Positions 1 through 9,345 of a stretch of DNA of 64,000 nt are shown piece after piece (position 1 is the stretch's first letter; the number at the start of each line of letters is the position of its first letter). The stretch lies in NCBI GenBank assembly GCA_029222685.1, contig JARHVB010000021.1, positions 62,001-126,000 on the forward strand, given 5' to 3'. The stretch is from Terripilifer ovatus. GTDB taxonomy: Bacteria > Pseudomonadota > Alphaproteobacteria > Rhizobiales > Beijerinckiaceae. Below the pieces are notes generated by a model. The model had not been told where the DNA came from and searched no databases. It saw only the letters and a list, made by a program, of their open reading frames with translations. A program made the position numbers and the translations under genes.

Positions 1-401
1 TGGTGCGGATTTCCGATTTCGTGCGCGCCGTCGGCCACGAGGCGCGGATGGAAACCGGCAGCCTGCATTTCGGCCGCAAACGTTTCCGCGGCTGGATCGA
101 AGGCGTCGAGGGCGAGGGCCGCAATGCCCTGATCAAGCTGCGCCGGATCGACGCCAAGGCCGACGAAGAGGCCGACGTGACGCTGCCGATCAATGATATC
201 GAAGACGCCCGGCTGGTGCTGACCGAAGCGCTGATCCGCGAGGCGCTGCGCGCCGGCAAGGCCAGCCTGTCGGACCCTGACGACGAAGCCGGGGACGGCG
301 AATTGCCGAAGCGCGGTCCCGGCCGGTTCGCCGCCCGCAACCAGTTGAAACCAAAGCCCATCCGACCGAATACCAAGAAGCCTGGCGGGACCCGCCACTA
401 A
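1..401 (+). CDS. rimP: Ribosome maturation factor RimP, C-terminal part
   Basis: RimP assists late maturation of the 30S ribosomal subunit in the cytoplasm. The 5' end lies outside the window; the frame is already open at base 3 and ends at TAA 399-401. The visible 132 residues begin with a segment ([15 protein letters not shown]) that matches the linker before the RimP C-terminal SH3-like beta barrel. They continue through the barrel ([13 protein letters not shown]...) and end in a basic, proline-rich tail typical of alphaproteobacterial RimP. nusA follows after 35 bases, which is the standard rimP-nusA-infB order and supports the call. The GTG at base 3 is internal, not a start. Confidence 0.9.
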   Translation, partial: VRISDFVRAVGHEARMETGSLHFGRKRFRGWIEGVEGEGRNALIKLRRIDAKADEEADVTLPINDIEDARLVLTEALIREALRAGKASLSDPDDEAGDGELPKRGPGRFAARNQLKPKPIRPNTKKPGGTRH

Positions 402-436
402 TTTGATTTCAGAGCCTTCCATCAAGGAGACTTCCC

Positions 437-2038
437 ATGGCCGTCAGCGCCAACCGACTTGAACTTCTGCAGATCGCCGACGCGGTCGCGCGCGAAAAAT
501 CCATCCCGCGCGAAATCGTGCTGAGCTCGATGGAAGACGCGCTGCAGAAGGCGGCGCGCTCGCGCTACGGCCAGGAAACCGAGATTCGCGCCGAGATCAA
601 TCCGAAGACCGGCGAAATGCGGTTCTCGCGGCTGATGCTGGTGGTCGACCAGATCGACAACGACGCCAAGGAAATCCTGCTCGCCGACGCGCGCAAGAAG
701 AACCCCGCCGCCCAGGTCGGCGACTGGATCGCCGAGACCCTGCCGCCGTTCGATTTCGGCCGCATCCCCGCCCAGGCCGCCAAGCAGGTCATCGTGCAGA
801 AGGTGCGCGAGGCCGAGCGCGACCGCCAGTACCAGGAATACAAGGACCGCATCGGCGACGTCATCAACGGCGTCGTCAAGCGCGCCGAATACGGCAATGT
901 GATCGTCGATCTCGGCCGCAGCGAAGCGATCGTGCGCCGCGACGAACTGATCCCGCGCGAAATGTTCCGCCCCGGCGACCGCATCCGCGCCTATGTCTAT
1001 GACGTGCGGCGCGAACAGCGCGGCCCGCAGATCTTCCTGTCGCGCACCCATCCGCAGTTCATGGCGAAACTGTTCGCCCAGGAAGTGCCGGAAATCTACG
1101 ACGGCATCATCGAAGTTAAGTCGGTCGCCCGCGACCCCGGCTCGCGCGCCAAGATCGCCGTCACCTCGCGCGATTCGTCGATCGACCCCGTCGGCGCCTG
1201 CGTCGGCATGCGCGGCTCGCGCGTGCAGGCGGTCGTCAACGAGCTGCAGGGCGAGAAAATCGACATCATTCCGTGGTCGGCCGATGCGGCGACTTTCATC
1301 GTCAACGCCTTGCAGCCCGCCGAAGTGGTGAAAGTGGTGCTCGACGAAGATTCCTCGCGCATCGAAGTGGTTGTGCCCGACGAGCAATTGTCGCTGGCCA
1401 TCGGCCGCCGCGGCCAGAACGTCCGCCTCGCCTCGCAATTGACCGGCTGGGACATCGACATCCTGACCGAGGCGGAAGAATCCGAGCGGCGCCAGAAGGA
1501 ATTCGTCGAACGCACCAATGCCTTCATGAACGCGCTCGACGTCGACGAGGTCGTCGGCCAGCTGCTCGCTTCGGAAGGCTTCCGCTCGGTCGAGGAACTG
1601 GCTTTCGTCGAGCTCAGCGAACTCGCCACCATCGAGGGCTTCGACGAGGAGACGGCGGAGGAGATCCAGAATCGCGCCCGCGAACACCTGGCGCAGATCG
1701 AAGCGGCGCACGATGCCCGCCGCAAGGAACTGGGCGTCGCCGACGAGGTCAGGGACGTGCCCGGCGTCACCACCGCCATGATGGTCAAGCTGGGCGAAAA
1801 CGACGTCAAGACGGTCGAGGACCTTGCCGGCTGCGCCACCGACGATCTCGTCGGCTGGAGCGAGCGCAAGGACGGCGAGACGACCAAGCATGCGGGCTTC
1901 CTCGACGGCATGGACATCTCGCGCGAGGACGCGGAGGCGCTGATCATGGCTGCGCGGGTGCGCGCCGGCTGGGTCGAGGAGCAGCCGGAGCCGGAAGCCG
2001 AGCCGGAGCCTGCCGCCGACGCAACCCAGACCCATTAA
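437..2038 (+). CDS. nusA: Transcription termination/antitermination factor NusA
   Basis: NusA binds RNA polymerase and nascent RNA and controls pausing, termination and rRNA antitermination. The product is 533 aa. Residues 1-125 form the polymerase-binding domain. An S1 domain follows at about 136-200 (IGDVINGVVKRAEYGNVIVDLGR). Two KH domains cover about 230-345, with the conserved VGMRGSRVQ and AIGRRGQNVRLAS loops. The C-terminal half carries helix-hairpin-helix/acidic repeat regions, as in other alphaproteobacterial NusA, and ends in an acidic Glu/Pro tail. AAGGAGAC lies just upstream of the ATG. It is the second gene of the rimP-nusA-ylxR-infB operon. Confidence 0.97.
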   Translation: MAVSANRLELLQIADAVAREKSIPREIVLSSMEDALQKAARSRYGQETEIRAEINPKTGEMRFSRLMLVVDQIDNDAKEILLADARKKNPAAQVGDWIAETLPPFDFGRIPAQAAKQVIVQKVREAERDRQYQEYKDRIGDVINGVVKRAEYGNVIVDLGRSEAIVRRDELIPREMFRPGDRIRAYVYDVRREQRGPQIFLSRTHPQFMAKLFAQEVPEIYDGIIEVKSVARDPGSRAKIAVTSRDSSIDPVGACVGMRGSRVQAVVNELQGEKIDIIPWSADAATFIVNALQPAEVVKVVLDEDSSRIEVVVPDEQLSLAIGRRGQNVRLASQLTGWDIDILTEAEESERRQKEFVERTNAFMNALDVDEVVGQLLASEGFRSVEELAFVELSELATIEGFDEETAEEIQNRAREHLAQIEAAHDARRKELGVADEVRDVPGVTTAMMVKLGENDVKTVEDLAGCATDDLVGWSERKDGETTKHAGFLDGMDISREDAEALIMAARVRAGWVEEQPEPEAEPEPAADATQTH

Positions 2039-2057
2039 ATGTGATGGAGCGTCGGAT

Positions 2058-2771
2058 TTGGCAGCAGCGCCGCGCGATATGGACGATGAGACGGGTTCGG
2101 AACGGACCTGCATCGTCACGCGCGCGCGGCTGTCGCCCGATGAGATGATCCGCTTCGTCGCCGGCCCGTCCGGCGACATCGTGCCCGACCTGCGCCGGCG
2201 CCTGCCCGGGCGCGGCGTCTGGGTCACCGCCACTGCCGAGGCGGTCCGCAAGGCGATGAAGGGCGGAAATTTCGCTCGCAGCTTGAAAAAACCGGTTTCA
2301 ACGCCAGATTCACTGGCAGACGATCTCGATCGCCTGATCGAAAAGGATGCGCTGCAAAGTCTGGCCATGGCCAATAAGGCGGGGCTGGTCGTTGCAGGGG
2401 CCGCCAAGGTCGAAGCCCAGATCGGCCATGGCGACGTTGCCGCCCTCATCCATGCCCAGGATGGCAGCGCCGACGGAATCCGTAAAATCGGTCAGGCACT
2501 TTCGCGAAAATACGGCTCCAATCCCGATGCTTTGGCCGATCCACTGCCGCGAATTGATTTTTTCGCTTCTCGGCAATTGGATTTGGCATTGGGGCGGGCA
2601 AATGTGATACATGCAGCGCTTCGACGGGGAGCAGCCAGTCAGGCTTTCCTGACACGGTGCGGGCGGTTGGCCCGATATCGTGGCGTCTTCACCAGCGATA
2701 CGCGCGCGGGCAGGGTCAGAAATGACGCCGCTAACGTCGAACTATCAAGCGGCGGCGGCAGGGACGATTGA
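2058..2771 (+). CDS. YlxR (DUF448) RNA-binding protein fused to an L7Ae-like domain
   Basis: The 237-aa protein has two parts. The first 95 residues are a YlxR/DUF448 domain with the signature [19 protein letters not shown] and the LPGRGVWV loop. Residues 110-205 resemble an L7Ae/L30e/Gadd45-type RNA-binding fold ([25 protein letters not shown]). This two-domain form, between nusA and infB, is usual in alphaproteobacteria; Gram-positives encode the two as separate small proteins. The TTG at 2058 is preceded by GGAGCG at suitable spacing. An ATG at 2079 is possible but has no ribosome site. The stop overlaps the region just before infB. The exact role is not settled; RNA binding linked to transcription or translation is the family expectation. 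Confidence 0.85.
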   Translation: MAAAPRDMDDETGSERTCIVTRARLSPDEMIRFVAGPSGDIVPDLRRRLPGRGVWVTATAEAVRKAMKGGNFARSLKKPVSTPDSLADDLDRLIEKDALQSLAMANKAGLVVAGAAKVEAQIGHGDVAALIHAQDGSADGIRKIGQALSRKYGSNPDALADPLPRIDFFASRQLDLALGRANVIHAALRRGAASQAFLTRCGRLARYRGVFTSDTRAGRVRNDAANVELSSGGGRDD

Positions 2772-2803
2772 ATGTCGGGCACGGTCCCGGGGAAATGAAA
2801 CGT

Positions 2804-5503
2804 ATGAGTGAAACGAAGGATACAGGCGACAAGACCTTGCATGTCGCATCGGCCAAAACGCTTACGCTGAAGCGGCCGGTGGAGCAGGGCGTTGTCCGTC
2901 AGAGCTTTTCGCATGGACGCACCAAACAGGTCGTCGTCGAAAAGGTGAAGACCCGTGTGCTTGGACCGGGACCGGCCGTGAAACCGGCTGCGCGCGTCGA
3001 GACGCCGGCTGCCAAGCCCGCCGCACCGCCGCCCCAGGCGCCTTCTTCCCGAAACGCACCGCGCACCGCCACGACCGCCCGCGCCGCCCAGACGCCCGAT
3101 CCGAGAAATTCGGCGGGTGTGGTGCTGCGCACCCTGACCGATCGCGAAATCGAAATCCGCGAGCGGGCGCTCAGCGACGCCCGTGGCCGCGAAGAAGAAG
3201 AACGCCGCCAGGCGGAAATCGACGCCAAGGCCCGCGCCGAGCGCGAAGCCCAGGAAAAAATCGAGCGCGAAGCCGCCGAGGCGCGCAAGCGCGAGGAAGA
3301 GCAGCGCCGCTTGCAGGAATCCGAGGCCAAGCGCCGGTCGGAAGACGAAGCCAAGCGCCGCCTCGACGCGTCTGGCAATCCGGTGCCGGCTGCGCCACCG
3401 TCCGCGCCATCGGCCGCCCTGCGGCGTCCTGCGGCTGAGGCCGCAACGACAACCACCACAACGACAGCGGCACCCGCGGCGGCTGTTGCCCGTCCGGTCA
3501 CGAAGCCGGCCGGCGACGCCGAAGAGGAAGAGACCAAGCGCATCATCCGCCGGCCCGGCATGCCGATCAAAGTGGTGCTGCCGCCCCGCCCGGTTCGCGG
3601 CAGCGAGCAGAAGAACCGCGGCCGCCTGACCGTCACCAGCGCGACCGCCGAGGAAGGCGAGCGCATGCGCTCGGAAGCCTCGTTCCGCCGGCGCCAGCAG
3701 CGCCTGCAGGGCAAGTCCTTCGGCCAGGTCAAAGAGAAGCTGGCGCGCGAAGTCATCCTGCCTGAGACGATCACCATCCAGGAACTCGCCAACCGCATGT
3801 CGGAACGCGGCGTCGACGTCATCAAGCTGCTGATGAAACAGGGCCAGATGCACAAGATCACCGATGTGATCGACGCCGACACGGCGCAGCTCGTCGCCGA
3901 GGAACTCGGCCACAGCGTCAAGAGAGTCGCCGAATCCGATGTCGAGGAAGGCCTGTTCGACACGCCGGGCGAGGACGATCATCTGGTCTCGCGTCCGCCG
4001 GTCGTCACCATCATGGGCCATGTCGATCACGGCAAGACGTCGCTGCTCGACGCCATCCGCCAGGCCAATGTCGTTTCCGGCGAGGCCGGCGGCATCACCC
4101 AGCACATCGGCGCCTATCAGGTGGTTGCACCGAACGGCGCGCCGATCACCTTCATCGACACCCCGGGCCATGCGGCATTCACCGCCATGCGCGCCCGCGG
4201 CGCCAAGGTCACCGACGTCGTCGTACTCGTCGTCGCCGCGGACGACGGCGTGATGCCGCAGACGATCGAGGCGATCAACCACGCGCGCGCCGCCAATGTG
4301 CCGATCATCGTGGCGATCAACAAGATCGACAAGCCCGACGCCAAGCCGGAGCGCGTGCGTTCCGAACTGCTGCAATATGAAGTGCAGGTCGAAAGCATGG
4401 GCGGCGAGACGCTCGAAGTCGAAGTCTCGGCGCTGAAGCGCACGAACCTCGACAAGCTGCTGGAACTGATTGCGCTGCAGGCCGAATTGCTCGACCTCAA
4501 GTCCAATCCGGACCGTCCGGCCGAAGGCACCGTCATCGAAGCGCGGCTCGACCGCGGCCGCGGCCCTGTCGCGACCGTGCTGGTCCAGCGCGGCACCATG
4601 CGGGTCGGCGACATCATCGTCGCAGGTTCGCAGTCAGGCCGCGTGCGCGCCCTGCTCGACGACAAGGGCGCCAACGTGACGTCCGCCGGGCCGTCGTTTC
4701 CCGTCGAGGTGCTCGGCTTTGCCGGCGCGCCGGACGCGGGCGACCGTGTCGCGGTGGTCGAATCGGAAGCGCGCGCCCGGGAGATCACCGAATATCGTGA
4801 ACGCCTGAAGCGCGACAAGGCAGCCGCGCGCGGCGCCGGCGCCGGACGCTCGCTCGTCGAGATGATGAGCCAGCTCAAGACCGCCGGCCTGAAGGAATTC
4901 CCGCTCGTCATCAAGGGCGACGTGCAGGGTTCGGTCGAAGCGATCATTTCGGCGCTTGAAAAACTTAATACCGATGAGGTTGCCGCGCGCATCGTCCATG
5001 CGGGCGTCGGCGGCATTACCGAATCCGACATCGCGCTGGCGGAAGCCTCCGGCGCGGTGATGATCGGCTTCAACGTGCGCGCGCACAAGGAAGCGCGCGA
5101 GGCGTCGGAGCGGCTCGGTCTTGAAATCCGCTATTACAATATCATCTACAACCTCGTTGACGATGTGAAGGCGGCGATGTCCGGCCTGCTCGCTCCGACG
5201 TTGCGCGAAGATATGCTCGGCAACGCCCAGATCCTCGAAGTGTTCAATATTTCGAAGGTCGGCAAGGTCGCGGGCTGTCGCGTCACTGACGGTCGCGTGG
5301 AGCGCGGCGCCAACGTCCGGCTCATTCGCGACAACGTCGTTGTACATGAGGGCAAGCTGTCGACGCTCAAGCGCTTCAAGGACGAAGTCAAGGAAGTGGT
5401 CGTCGGCCAGGAATGCGGTATGGCCTTCGAGAATTACCAGGACATGCGCGCGGGCGATGTCATCGAATGCTACCGCGTGGAGGAAATAAAGCGCTCCCTT
5501 TGA
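2804..5503 (+). CDS. infB: Translation initiation factor IF-2
   Basis: IF-2 is the GTPase that brings initiator fMet-tRNA to the 30S subunit and promotes subunit joining. The product is 899 aa. The N-terminus ([20 protein letters not shown]...) matches alphaproteobacterial IF-2, followed by [18 protein letters not shown], a long charged coiled segment rich in Glu/Arg and a Thr-rich stretch. The GTPase domain starts near residue 400: G1 [10 protein letters not shown]3 DTPGHAAF, G4 NKID. Domains II-IV follow. An in-frame TTG at 2768 and ATG at 2795 are alternatives, but GGGGAA is spaced properly only for the ATG at 2804. Confidence 0.96.
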   Translation: MSETKDTGDKTLHVASAKTLTLKRPVEQGVVRQSFSHGRTKQVVVEKVKTRVLGPGPAVKPAARVETPAAKPAAPPPQAPSSRNAPRTATTARAAQTPDPRNSAGVVLRTLTDREIEIRERALSDARGREEEERRQAEIDAKARAEREAQEKIEREAAEARKREEEQRRLQESEAKRRSEDEAKRRLDASGNPVPAAPPSAPSAALRRPAAEAATTTTTTTAAPAAAVARPVTKPAGDAEEEETKRIIRRPGMPIKVVLPPRPVRGSEQKNRGRLTVTSATAEEGERMRSEASFRRRQQRLQGKSFGQVKEKLAREVILPETITIQELANRMSERGVDVIKLLMKQGQMHKITDVIDADTAQLVAEELGHSVKRVAESDVEEGLFDTPGEDDHLVSRPPVVTIMGHVDHGKTSLLDAIRQANVVSGEAGGITQHIGAYQVVAPNGAPITFIDTPGHAAFTAMRARGAKVTDVVVLVVAADDGVMPQTIEAINHARAANVPIIVAINKIDKPDAKPERVRSELLQYEVQVESMGGETLEVEVSALKRTNLDKLLELIALQAELLDLKSNPDRPAEGTVIEARLDRGRGPVATVLVQRGTMRVGDIIVAGSQSGRVRALLDDKGANVTSAGPSFPVEVLGFAGAPDAGDRVAVVESEARAREITEYRERLKRDKAAARGAGAGRSLVEMMSQLKTAGLKEFPLVIKGDVQGSVEAIISALEKLNTDEVAARIVHAGVGGITESDIALAEASGAVMIGFNVRAHKEAREASERLGLEIRYYNIIYNLVDDVKAAMSGLLAPTLREDMLGNAQILEVFNISKVGKVAGCRVTDGRVERGANVRLIRDNVVVHEGKLSTLKRFKDEVKEVVVGQECGMAFENYQDMRAGDVIECYRVEEIKRSL

Positions 5504-5549
5504 GCGCTTTGTCCCAAAACATCGAAAGCAACAGAACAATCGTGATTCG

Positions 5550-5575
5550 GCGCGCGGAGCAATTCCGCGCGCTTT
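5550..5575 (+). other. Perfect hairpin in the infB-rbfA intergenic region
   Basis: GCGCGCGGA (5550-5558) and TCCGCGCGC (5564-5572) form a 9-bp perfect stem with a 5-base loop, followed by TTT. It ends just before the GGAGA ribosome site of rbfA. The T run is too short for an efficient terminator. An mRNA processing site, partial attenuator or modulator of rbfA translation are possible roles, all inferred. Confidence 0.5.
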
Positions 5576-5585
5576 GGAGAATGTC

Positions 5586-6026
5586 ATGTCCAGAGCACAC
5601 CATAAGGGCGGCGAGCCGTCGCAACGCATGTTGCGTGTCGGCGAACTTGTTCGCCACGCCATGTCGGACCTGCTGACGCGCGGCGTCCTGAACGACGCCG
5701 TCCTCGACGCCAATGTCGTGACGGTCCCGAAGGTCAAGATGAGCCCCGATCTCAAGCTGGCGACGATCTACGTGATGCCGCTGGGCGGCAAAGAGGTCGA
5801 ACCGGTCCTCACCGCGCTGGACAGCCACAAGAAATTCCTGCGCGGCGAGGTCGCCCGCAAGGTCGACCTGAAGTTCGCGCCGGACATTCGATTCCGCATG
5901 GACGACAGTTTCGAAAATTCGGCTAAGATCGACGCCCTGCTGAACTCGCCGCGGGTCAAGCGCGATCTCGAAAATAAGGAAGAGAATCCGGACAGCCCGA
6001 ACGGGTCCGCAGGAAACGGGGAATAA
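5586..6026 (+). CDS. rbfA: 30S ribosome-binding factor RbfA
   Basis: RbfA binds the 30S subunit and is needed for 16S rRNA 5'-end maturation and cold adaptation. The 146-aa product has the family start ([22 protein letters not shown]). The KH-like core includes [22 protein letters not shown] and the signature [25 protein letters not shown]. The C-terminus is an acidic/Asn-rich tail. ATG 5586 follows GGAGA; an in-frame TTG at 5574 is a less likely start. It is between infB and truB in the conserved operon, 8 bases before truB. Confidence 0.95.
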   Translation: MSRAHHKGGEPSQRMLRVGELVRHAMSDLLTRGVLNDAVLDANVVTVPKVKMSPDLKLATIYVMPLGGKEVEPVLTALDSHKKFLRGEVARKVDLKFAPDIRFRMDDSFENSAKIDALLNSPRVKRDLENKEENPDSPNGSAGNGE

Positions 6027-6034
6027 GACCGAGA

Positions 6035-6940
6035 ATGAGTGCTCCGCGTTCCAACCGCGCCGAAGTCAACGGCTGGCTGATTCTCGACAAACCGGTCGGG
6101 ATGACCTCGACCCATGCGGTGTCGCGTCTGAAGCGCATCTTCAACGCCAAGAAGGCCGGCCATGCCGGTACGCTCGATCCGCTGGCCTCCGGCATCCTGC
6201 CGGTCGCCTTCGGCGAAGCGACGAAGACCGTCCCCTTCGTGCAGGACGGCGAGAAGGCCTATCGCTTCACCGTGACGTGGGGCATCGAGACCGACAGCGA
6301 CGACGCCGACGGCAAGGTGACGCGCACCTCCGACGCTCGCCCGACGACGGCGGAGATCGAGGCGCTGCTACCCCGTTTCACCGGCACGATCATGCAGACG
6401 CCGCCAGCGTTTTCCGCCATCAAGATCGACGGCGAACGCGCCTATGACCTGGCGCGCGACGGCGCCACCGTCGAGATCGCCGCGCGTGAAGTCACCATCC
6501 ACGCCCTGCGCCTGGTCTCCTCGACACCCGAAGCCGCCGTGCTGGAAGCCGAATGCGGCAAGGGCACCTATGTGCGCGCCATCGCCCGCGATCTCGGCCG
6601 GATGCTCGGCTGCTACGGCCATGTGACGGCGCTCAGGCGGACAAGGGTCGGCCCCTTCCATGAAGCAGATTCCCTGATCCTGTCGGACCTCGACGAGGCC
6701 GGGCCCGGCGCGTTCGACGATCTTTTATCGGTCGAGGCCGGCCTGTCGGAACTGCCCTGCGTCGTTGTCGACCGCGATGCTGCGGCGCGGCTGCGGCGCG
6801 GCCAGTCGCTGATCCTGCGCGGTCGCGACGCGCCCGCCGAAGGCACGGCATATGCTGCCTGCGGCGGCGTGCCGGTGGCGTTCGGTGCGGTTTCACACGG
6901 CGAACTGGTGCCGAGCCGGGTATTCAACCTGCCGTTCTGA
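6035..6940 (+). CDS. truB: tRNA pseudouridine(55) synthase TruB
   Basis: TruB makes pseudouridine-55 in the T loop of tRNAs. The 301-aa protein has the motif GWLILDKPVGMTSTHAV and the catalytic segment KKAGHAGTLDPLASGILPVA, where the Asp of TLDPLASG is the nucleophile. KAYRFTVTWGIETDSDDADG and KGTYVRAIARDLG follow, with a C-terminal domain typical of the bacterial type. The ATG is preceded by GGGGAATAAGACCGAGA. Only 8 bases separate it from rbfA. In many relatives rpsO and pnp follow truB directly; here about 3 kb of accessory genes intervene. Confidence 0.96.
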   Translation: MSAPRSNRAEVNGWLILDKPVGMTSTHAVSRLKRIFNAKKAGHAGTLDPLASGILPVAFGEATKTVPFVQDGEKAYRFTVTWGIETDSDDADGKVTRTSDARPTTAEIEALLPRFTGTIMQTPPAFSAIKIDGERAYDLARDGATVEIAAREVTIHALRLVSSTPEAAVLEAECGKGTYVRAIARDLGRMLGCYGHVTALRRTRVGPFHEADSLILSDLDEAGPGAFDDLLSVEAGLSELPCVVVDRDAAARLRRGQSLILRGRDAPAEGTAYAACGGVPVAFGAVSHGELVPSRVFNLPF

Positions 6941-6982
6941 TCACCCGCGGATGTCTCCGTGGGTTTTCCCTGGGAGACCGTC

Positions 6983-7264
6983 ATGCCCCGTCCGAGCCTT
7001 TCCATTCTCGTCCTCGCAAGCGTCTGCGCATTCGCGGCGACAGCCCAGGCCGCCGACCGCTGCCGCGTCACCGATCCGACCGGGACCCAGCTCAACCTGC
7101 GCGACGCGCCGCTGGGCAAGATCCTCGGCAAAGTGCCGAACGGCCGCCTGGTGCAGATGATCGAAACCGACAGCGACCGCAACGGCAAGACCTGGGCGCG
7201 TGTCGGCACCATGGACGGCAAGCCGATGGGCTGGGTGTTCCGCGAATTCGTGAGCTGCTTCTAG
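6983..7264 (+). CDS. Small secreted SH3-domain protein
   Basis: This is a 93-aa protein with a clear signal peptide (MPRPSLSILVLASVCAFAATAQA, cleavage near residue 23). A bacterial SH3-like domain follows: RVTDPTGTQLNLRDAPLGKILGKVPNGRLV, then a WARVG and GWVF pattern. Such domains usually bind peptidoglycan or other envelope partners. GGGAG lies upstream of ATG 6983; an upstream GTG in the same frame (6959) would add residues before the signal peptide and is less likely. Two cysteines (near residue 26 and at the C-terminus) may form a disulfide. No specific function is known. Confidence 0.75.
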   Translation: MPRPSLSILVLASVCAFAATAQAADRCRVTDPTGTQLNLRDAPLGKILGKVPNGRLVQMIETDSDRNGKTWARVGTMDGKPMGWVFREFVSCF

Positions 7265-7276
7265 AGCAGTAGACGC

Positions 7277-7681
7277 TCAGGCCGGCGGCGGGCCGGCCAT
7301 CCAGATCACTTCCCAGACATGGCCATCCGGATCCTCGAAGCTGCGGCCATACATGAAGCCGTGATCCTGCTTCGGATTGGGATCGCCTATGCCGCCGGTC
7401 CTGCCGGCCTGCTCGACCATGGTGTCGACGTCGGCCTTGCTGTCGGCGGAGATCGCGATCAGGGCGGCGCTGACGTTATGGGTGTCGGCGATCGGGCGCT
7501 GGGTGAACATGCGGTATTTGTCGTGGGTCAGCAGCATGGCGTGGATGGTGTCCGAGAACACCAGGCAGGAGGCGGTGTCGTCGGAAAATTGCGGGTTCTT
7601 CGTCGCGCCGACCGCCTCGTAAAACGCCGTCGACTTGGCGAGATCCGTCACCGGCAGGTTCAAAAAGATCATCCTGGCCAT
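7277..7681 (-). CDS. VOC-family (glyoxalase/bleomycin-resistance fold) protein
   Basis: The 134-aa protein has the vicinal-oxygen-chelate fold: an N-terminal beta-alpha repeat (MIFLNLPVTDLAKSTAFYEAVGA), a central FSDTIHAMLLTH strand and the C-terminal FEDPDGHVWEVIWM motif. The Glu before VIWM is the usual metal ligand. It belongs to the group often annotated as lactoylglutathione-lyase-like; the substrate cannot be read from sequence. It is divergent from the TetR gene at 7783, and two operator-like inverted repeats lie between them, so it is a likely target of that repressor. Confidence 0.85.
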   Translation of the reverse strand: MARMIFLNLPVTDLAKSTAFYEAVGATKNPQFSDDTASCLVFSDTIHAMLLTHDKYRMFTQRPIADTHNVSAALIAISADSKADVDTMVEQAGRTGGIGDPNPKQDHGFMYGRSFEDPDGHVWEVIWMAGPPPA

Positions 7682-7703
7682 TGCCCACTCCTCAAGCTTT
7701 TTA

Positions 7704-7724
7704 AGTACTAGTCAGTCTAGTACT
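7704..7724. promoter_or_regulatory. TetR operator candidate 1
   Basis: Half-sites AGTACTAG (7704-7711) and CTAGTACT (7717-7724) form a perfect 8-bp inverted repeat around the 5-base spacer TCAGT. It lies in the 101-base divergent interval between the VOC gene and the TetR gene, closer to the VOC gene. Size and symmetry fit a TetR dimer site. Confidence 0.75.
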
Positions 7725-7744
7725 GTAGGCTTCACTAGCATTGG

Positions 7745-7765
7745 GGTACGAGACTGTCTAGTACT
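7745..7765. promoter_or_regulatory. TetR operator candidate 2
   Basis: GGTACGAG (7745-7752) and CTAGTACT (7758-7765) repeat the layout of the first site, with the right half identical and the left half 6/8 matched. The centre-to-centre distance to site 1 is 41 bp, about four helical turns. It lies just upstream of the TetR start at 7783, fitting autoregulation. Confidence 0.65.
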
Positions 7766-7782
7766 GGCTTCGAGGACCGCTT

Positions 7783-8418
7783 ATGACCATCGACGACGAA
7801 TCAAGATCCGCTCGCAAGGAGCGCGAGATCATCCAGGCGGCGACCCAGGCCTTCATCAGCAAGGGCTACGACGGCACGAGCATGGAGGAAATCGCCACGA
7901 GGGCCGGTGCGTCCAAACAGACCATCTACAAGCATTTCACCGACAAGGAGACCCTGTTCGGCGAGGTGGTGCGCTCGACCGCGACGCAGACCAATGATGT
8001 CGTCGAGATGGTGGCCAGGCTTCTCTCCGAGGCGGAATTCACCGATGGCGGCCTGCAGCAACTGGCCCGGCGCCTGATGGGGATGCTGACGGACAACGAG
8101 TTGTTGAAGCTGCGCCGCCTCATCATCGCCAACGCCGACCGCATGCCGCAGCTCGGCCGCGACTGGTACGAAAAGGGTTTTGAGCGCATGCTGACCACGA
8201 TGGCCTCATGCTTCGAGAAACTCACCAGCCGCGGCCTGATGCGAACGCCCGATCCCTATCTGGCCGCCAGCCATTTCTTCGGCATGCTGCTCTGGATCCC
8301 GATGAACGAGGCGATGTTCACCGGCAACAGCAATCCGCGCTCGAAGGCAGAGCTGGAGCGGCATGCGGATGTTTCGGTGGAGGCGTTTCTTGTGGTTTAT
8401 GGGGTGCAGGCGAAATAG
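7783..8418 (+). CDS. TetR/AcrR-family transcriptional repressor
   Basis: The 211-aa protein has an N-terminal helix-turn-helix (about residues 9-55: REIIQAATQAFISKGYDG, then MEEIATRAGASKQTIYKHFTDKETLF). A ligand-binding domain of the AcrR/TetR_C type follows. The C-terminal half contains a LMRTPDPYLAASHFFGMLLWIPMNEAMF segment common in regulators of efflux or detoxification genes. It is divergent from the VOC protein, with two matching inverted repeats between them. Repression of itself and the VOC gene is the simplest inference; the ligand is unknown. Confidence 0.9.
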   Translation: MTIDDESRSARKEREIIQAATQAFISKGYDGTSMEEIATRAGASKQTIYKHFTDKETLFGEVVRSTATQTNDVVEMVARLLSEAEFTDGGLQQLARRLMGMLTDNELLKLRRLIIANADRMPQLGRDWYEKGFERMLTTMASCFEKLTSRGLMRTPDPYLAASHFFGMLLWIPMNEAMFTGNSNPRSKAELERHADVSVEAFLVVYGVQAK

Positions 8419-8477
8419 TGAGGTGCGCGTCCATAAGTCTTTGCGCCATCGGCGCCGCATATTTTAGGTTCGCATCC

Positions 8478-8945
8478 ATGTTTTCGGTCCTCGACGACAA
8501 GGTCCCACTAAAGGTCTTGCAGCAGGACGACGCCCCTCTCGCCTTGGCACGCCACTTCGGTTTGCGCCCGCGTTGGTGGGCGGAAGCGGGTTATCGTCTT
8601 GAGCCAAGGACCGGCCTTGACCGGATCGGAGGCCTCTTGGCGGAGCGCCTGGCACATCGCAAGGACCTGCACTTCATCAAGCTCAACGCCATCTGGAGTT
8701 CTGACGAGAGCGTGGAGCGTGTCGCAGCGTTTCGCGAGCGCACAGGGCTCGACGCCGCAACGATCCTGCGCCGGCCTGTCGTTTCGCATGGAGCGCAACC
8801 AAACGACTGGGCTGCGCTGTTCACCTTTGTTCTCAACTTCGGCTGGGACGCAGCCGTGGTTTCTCGAGAAGCACGCGCATTAGTCTGGTTCAGTCATGAT
8901 GAGTTTCTGAAGTCGACGCCGTCGTCGTTGATTAGAGGGATGTGA
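8478..8945 (+). CDS. Hypothetical protein, 155 aa
   Basis: The start at ATG 8478 gives MFSVLDDKVPLKVLQQDD. The protein is soluble, with no signal peptide or membrane segment. It has a Trp/Arg-rich stretch (LRPRWWAEAGYRLEP) and a mixed alpha/beta appearance. I do not recognise the family. Codon use is less GC-biased than the neighbours, consistent with accessory DNA in the insert between truB and rpsO. The frame stays open upstream, but that extension overlaps the TetR gene and looks non-coding. Confidence 0.5.
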   Translation: MFSVLDDKVPLKVLQQDDAPLALARHFGLRPRWWAEAGYRLEPRTGLDRIGGLLAERLAHRKDLHFIKLNAIWSSDESVERVAAFRERTGLDAATILRRPVVSHGAQPNDWAALFTFVLNFGWDAAVVSREARALVWFSHDEFLKSTPSSLIRGM

Positions 8946-9345
8946 GTGATGCAGAAGTCTTGAATTATGCAGCGAACGTTATCGAAGGCGCTCCGCGATG
9001 AAGCCGGTGGATGAATCGAAGCACTTTACCCCGATGGCCGATAATGCTTCGAGCAATGGCCCGGCCAAGCGCGCTCCTACAATTTCAAGAATAGTCCAAT
9101 CTGGATGGTGCAGAAAAACCATATCAAGAACGTCGGCGCAGGCCATCAGGGCTCACGTCCGGACCTGCTGTGAAAAGAATGAATTGGTCAGATGCGGCGT
9201 TGGAAGCCCAAAAGCTTCGGCTGCCTTTCGTCGCTCAGAAGTTTCTCTCATCCAGACGGCCGTACTTGCCGTCTTTGGAGATGAAACTTTATCGGCTAAA
9301 ATCATCACACGCATACGCCGATCCACGTTGAAAGCCTGGCCCTAA
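8946..9345. other. Region without a convincing gene
   Basis: These 400 bases are poorer in GC than the surroundings. A plus-strand frame of 115 codons (8998-9345) is open, but its composition is not protein-like (Ser/Arg-rich without hydrophobic pattern) and it has no ribosome site. It may be degraded remnants between the two unknown genes on each side. Confidence 0.4.

Noticed and set aside
422..2449. Very long minus-strand open frame opposite nusA and the YlxR gene
   Set aside because: High-GC antisense shadow of genes with clear families on the plus strand; the translation is low-complexity Ala/Asp/His-rich with no domain. The same holds for 10221-12386 opposite pnp and 38789-40636 opposite gyrB.
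2768..2803. TTG/ATG starts upstream for infB
   Set aside because: TTG 2768 and ATG 2795 lack well-spaced ribosome sites; the conserved IF-2 N-terminus begins at 2804.
8998..9345. 115-codon plus-strand frame
   Set aside because: No ribosome site, no recognisable pattern, Ser/Arg-rich composition. Reported only as a region without a convincing gene.
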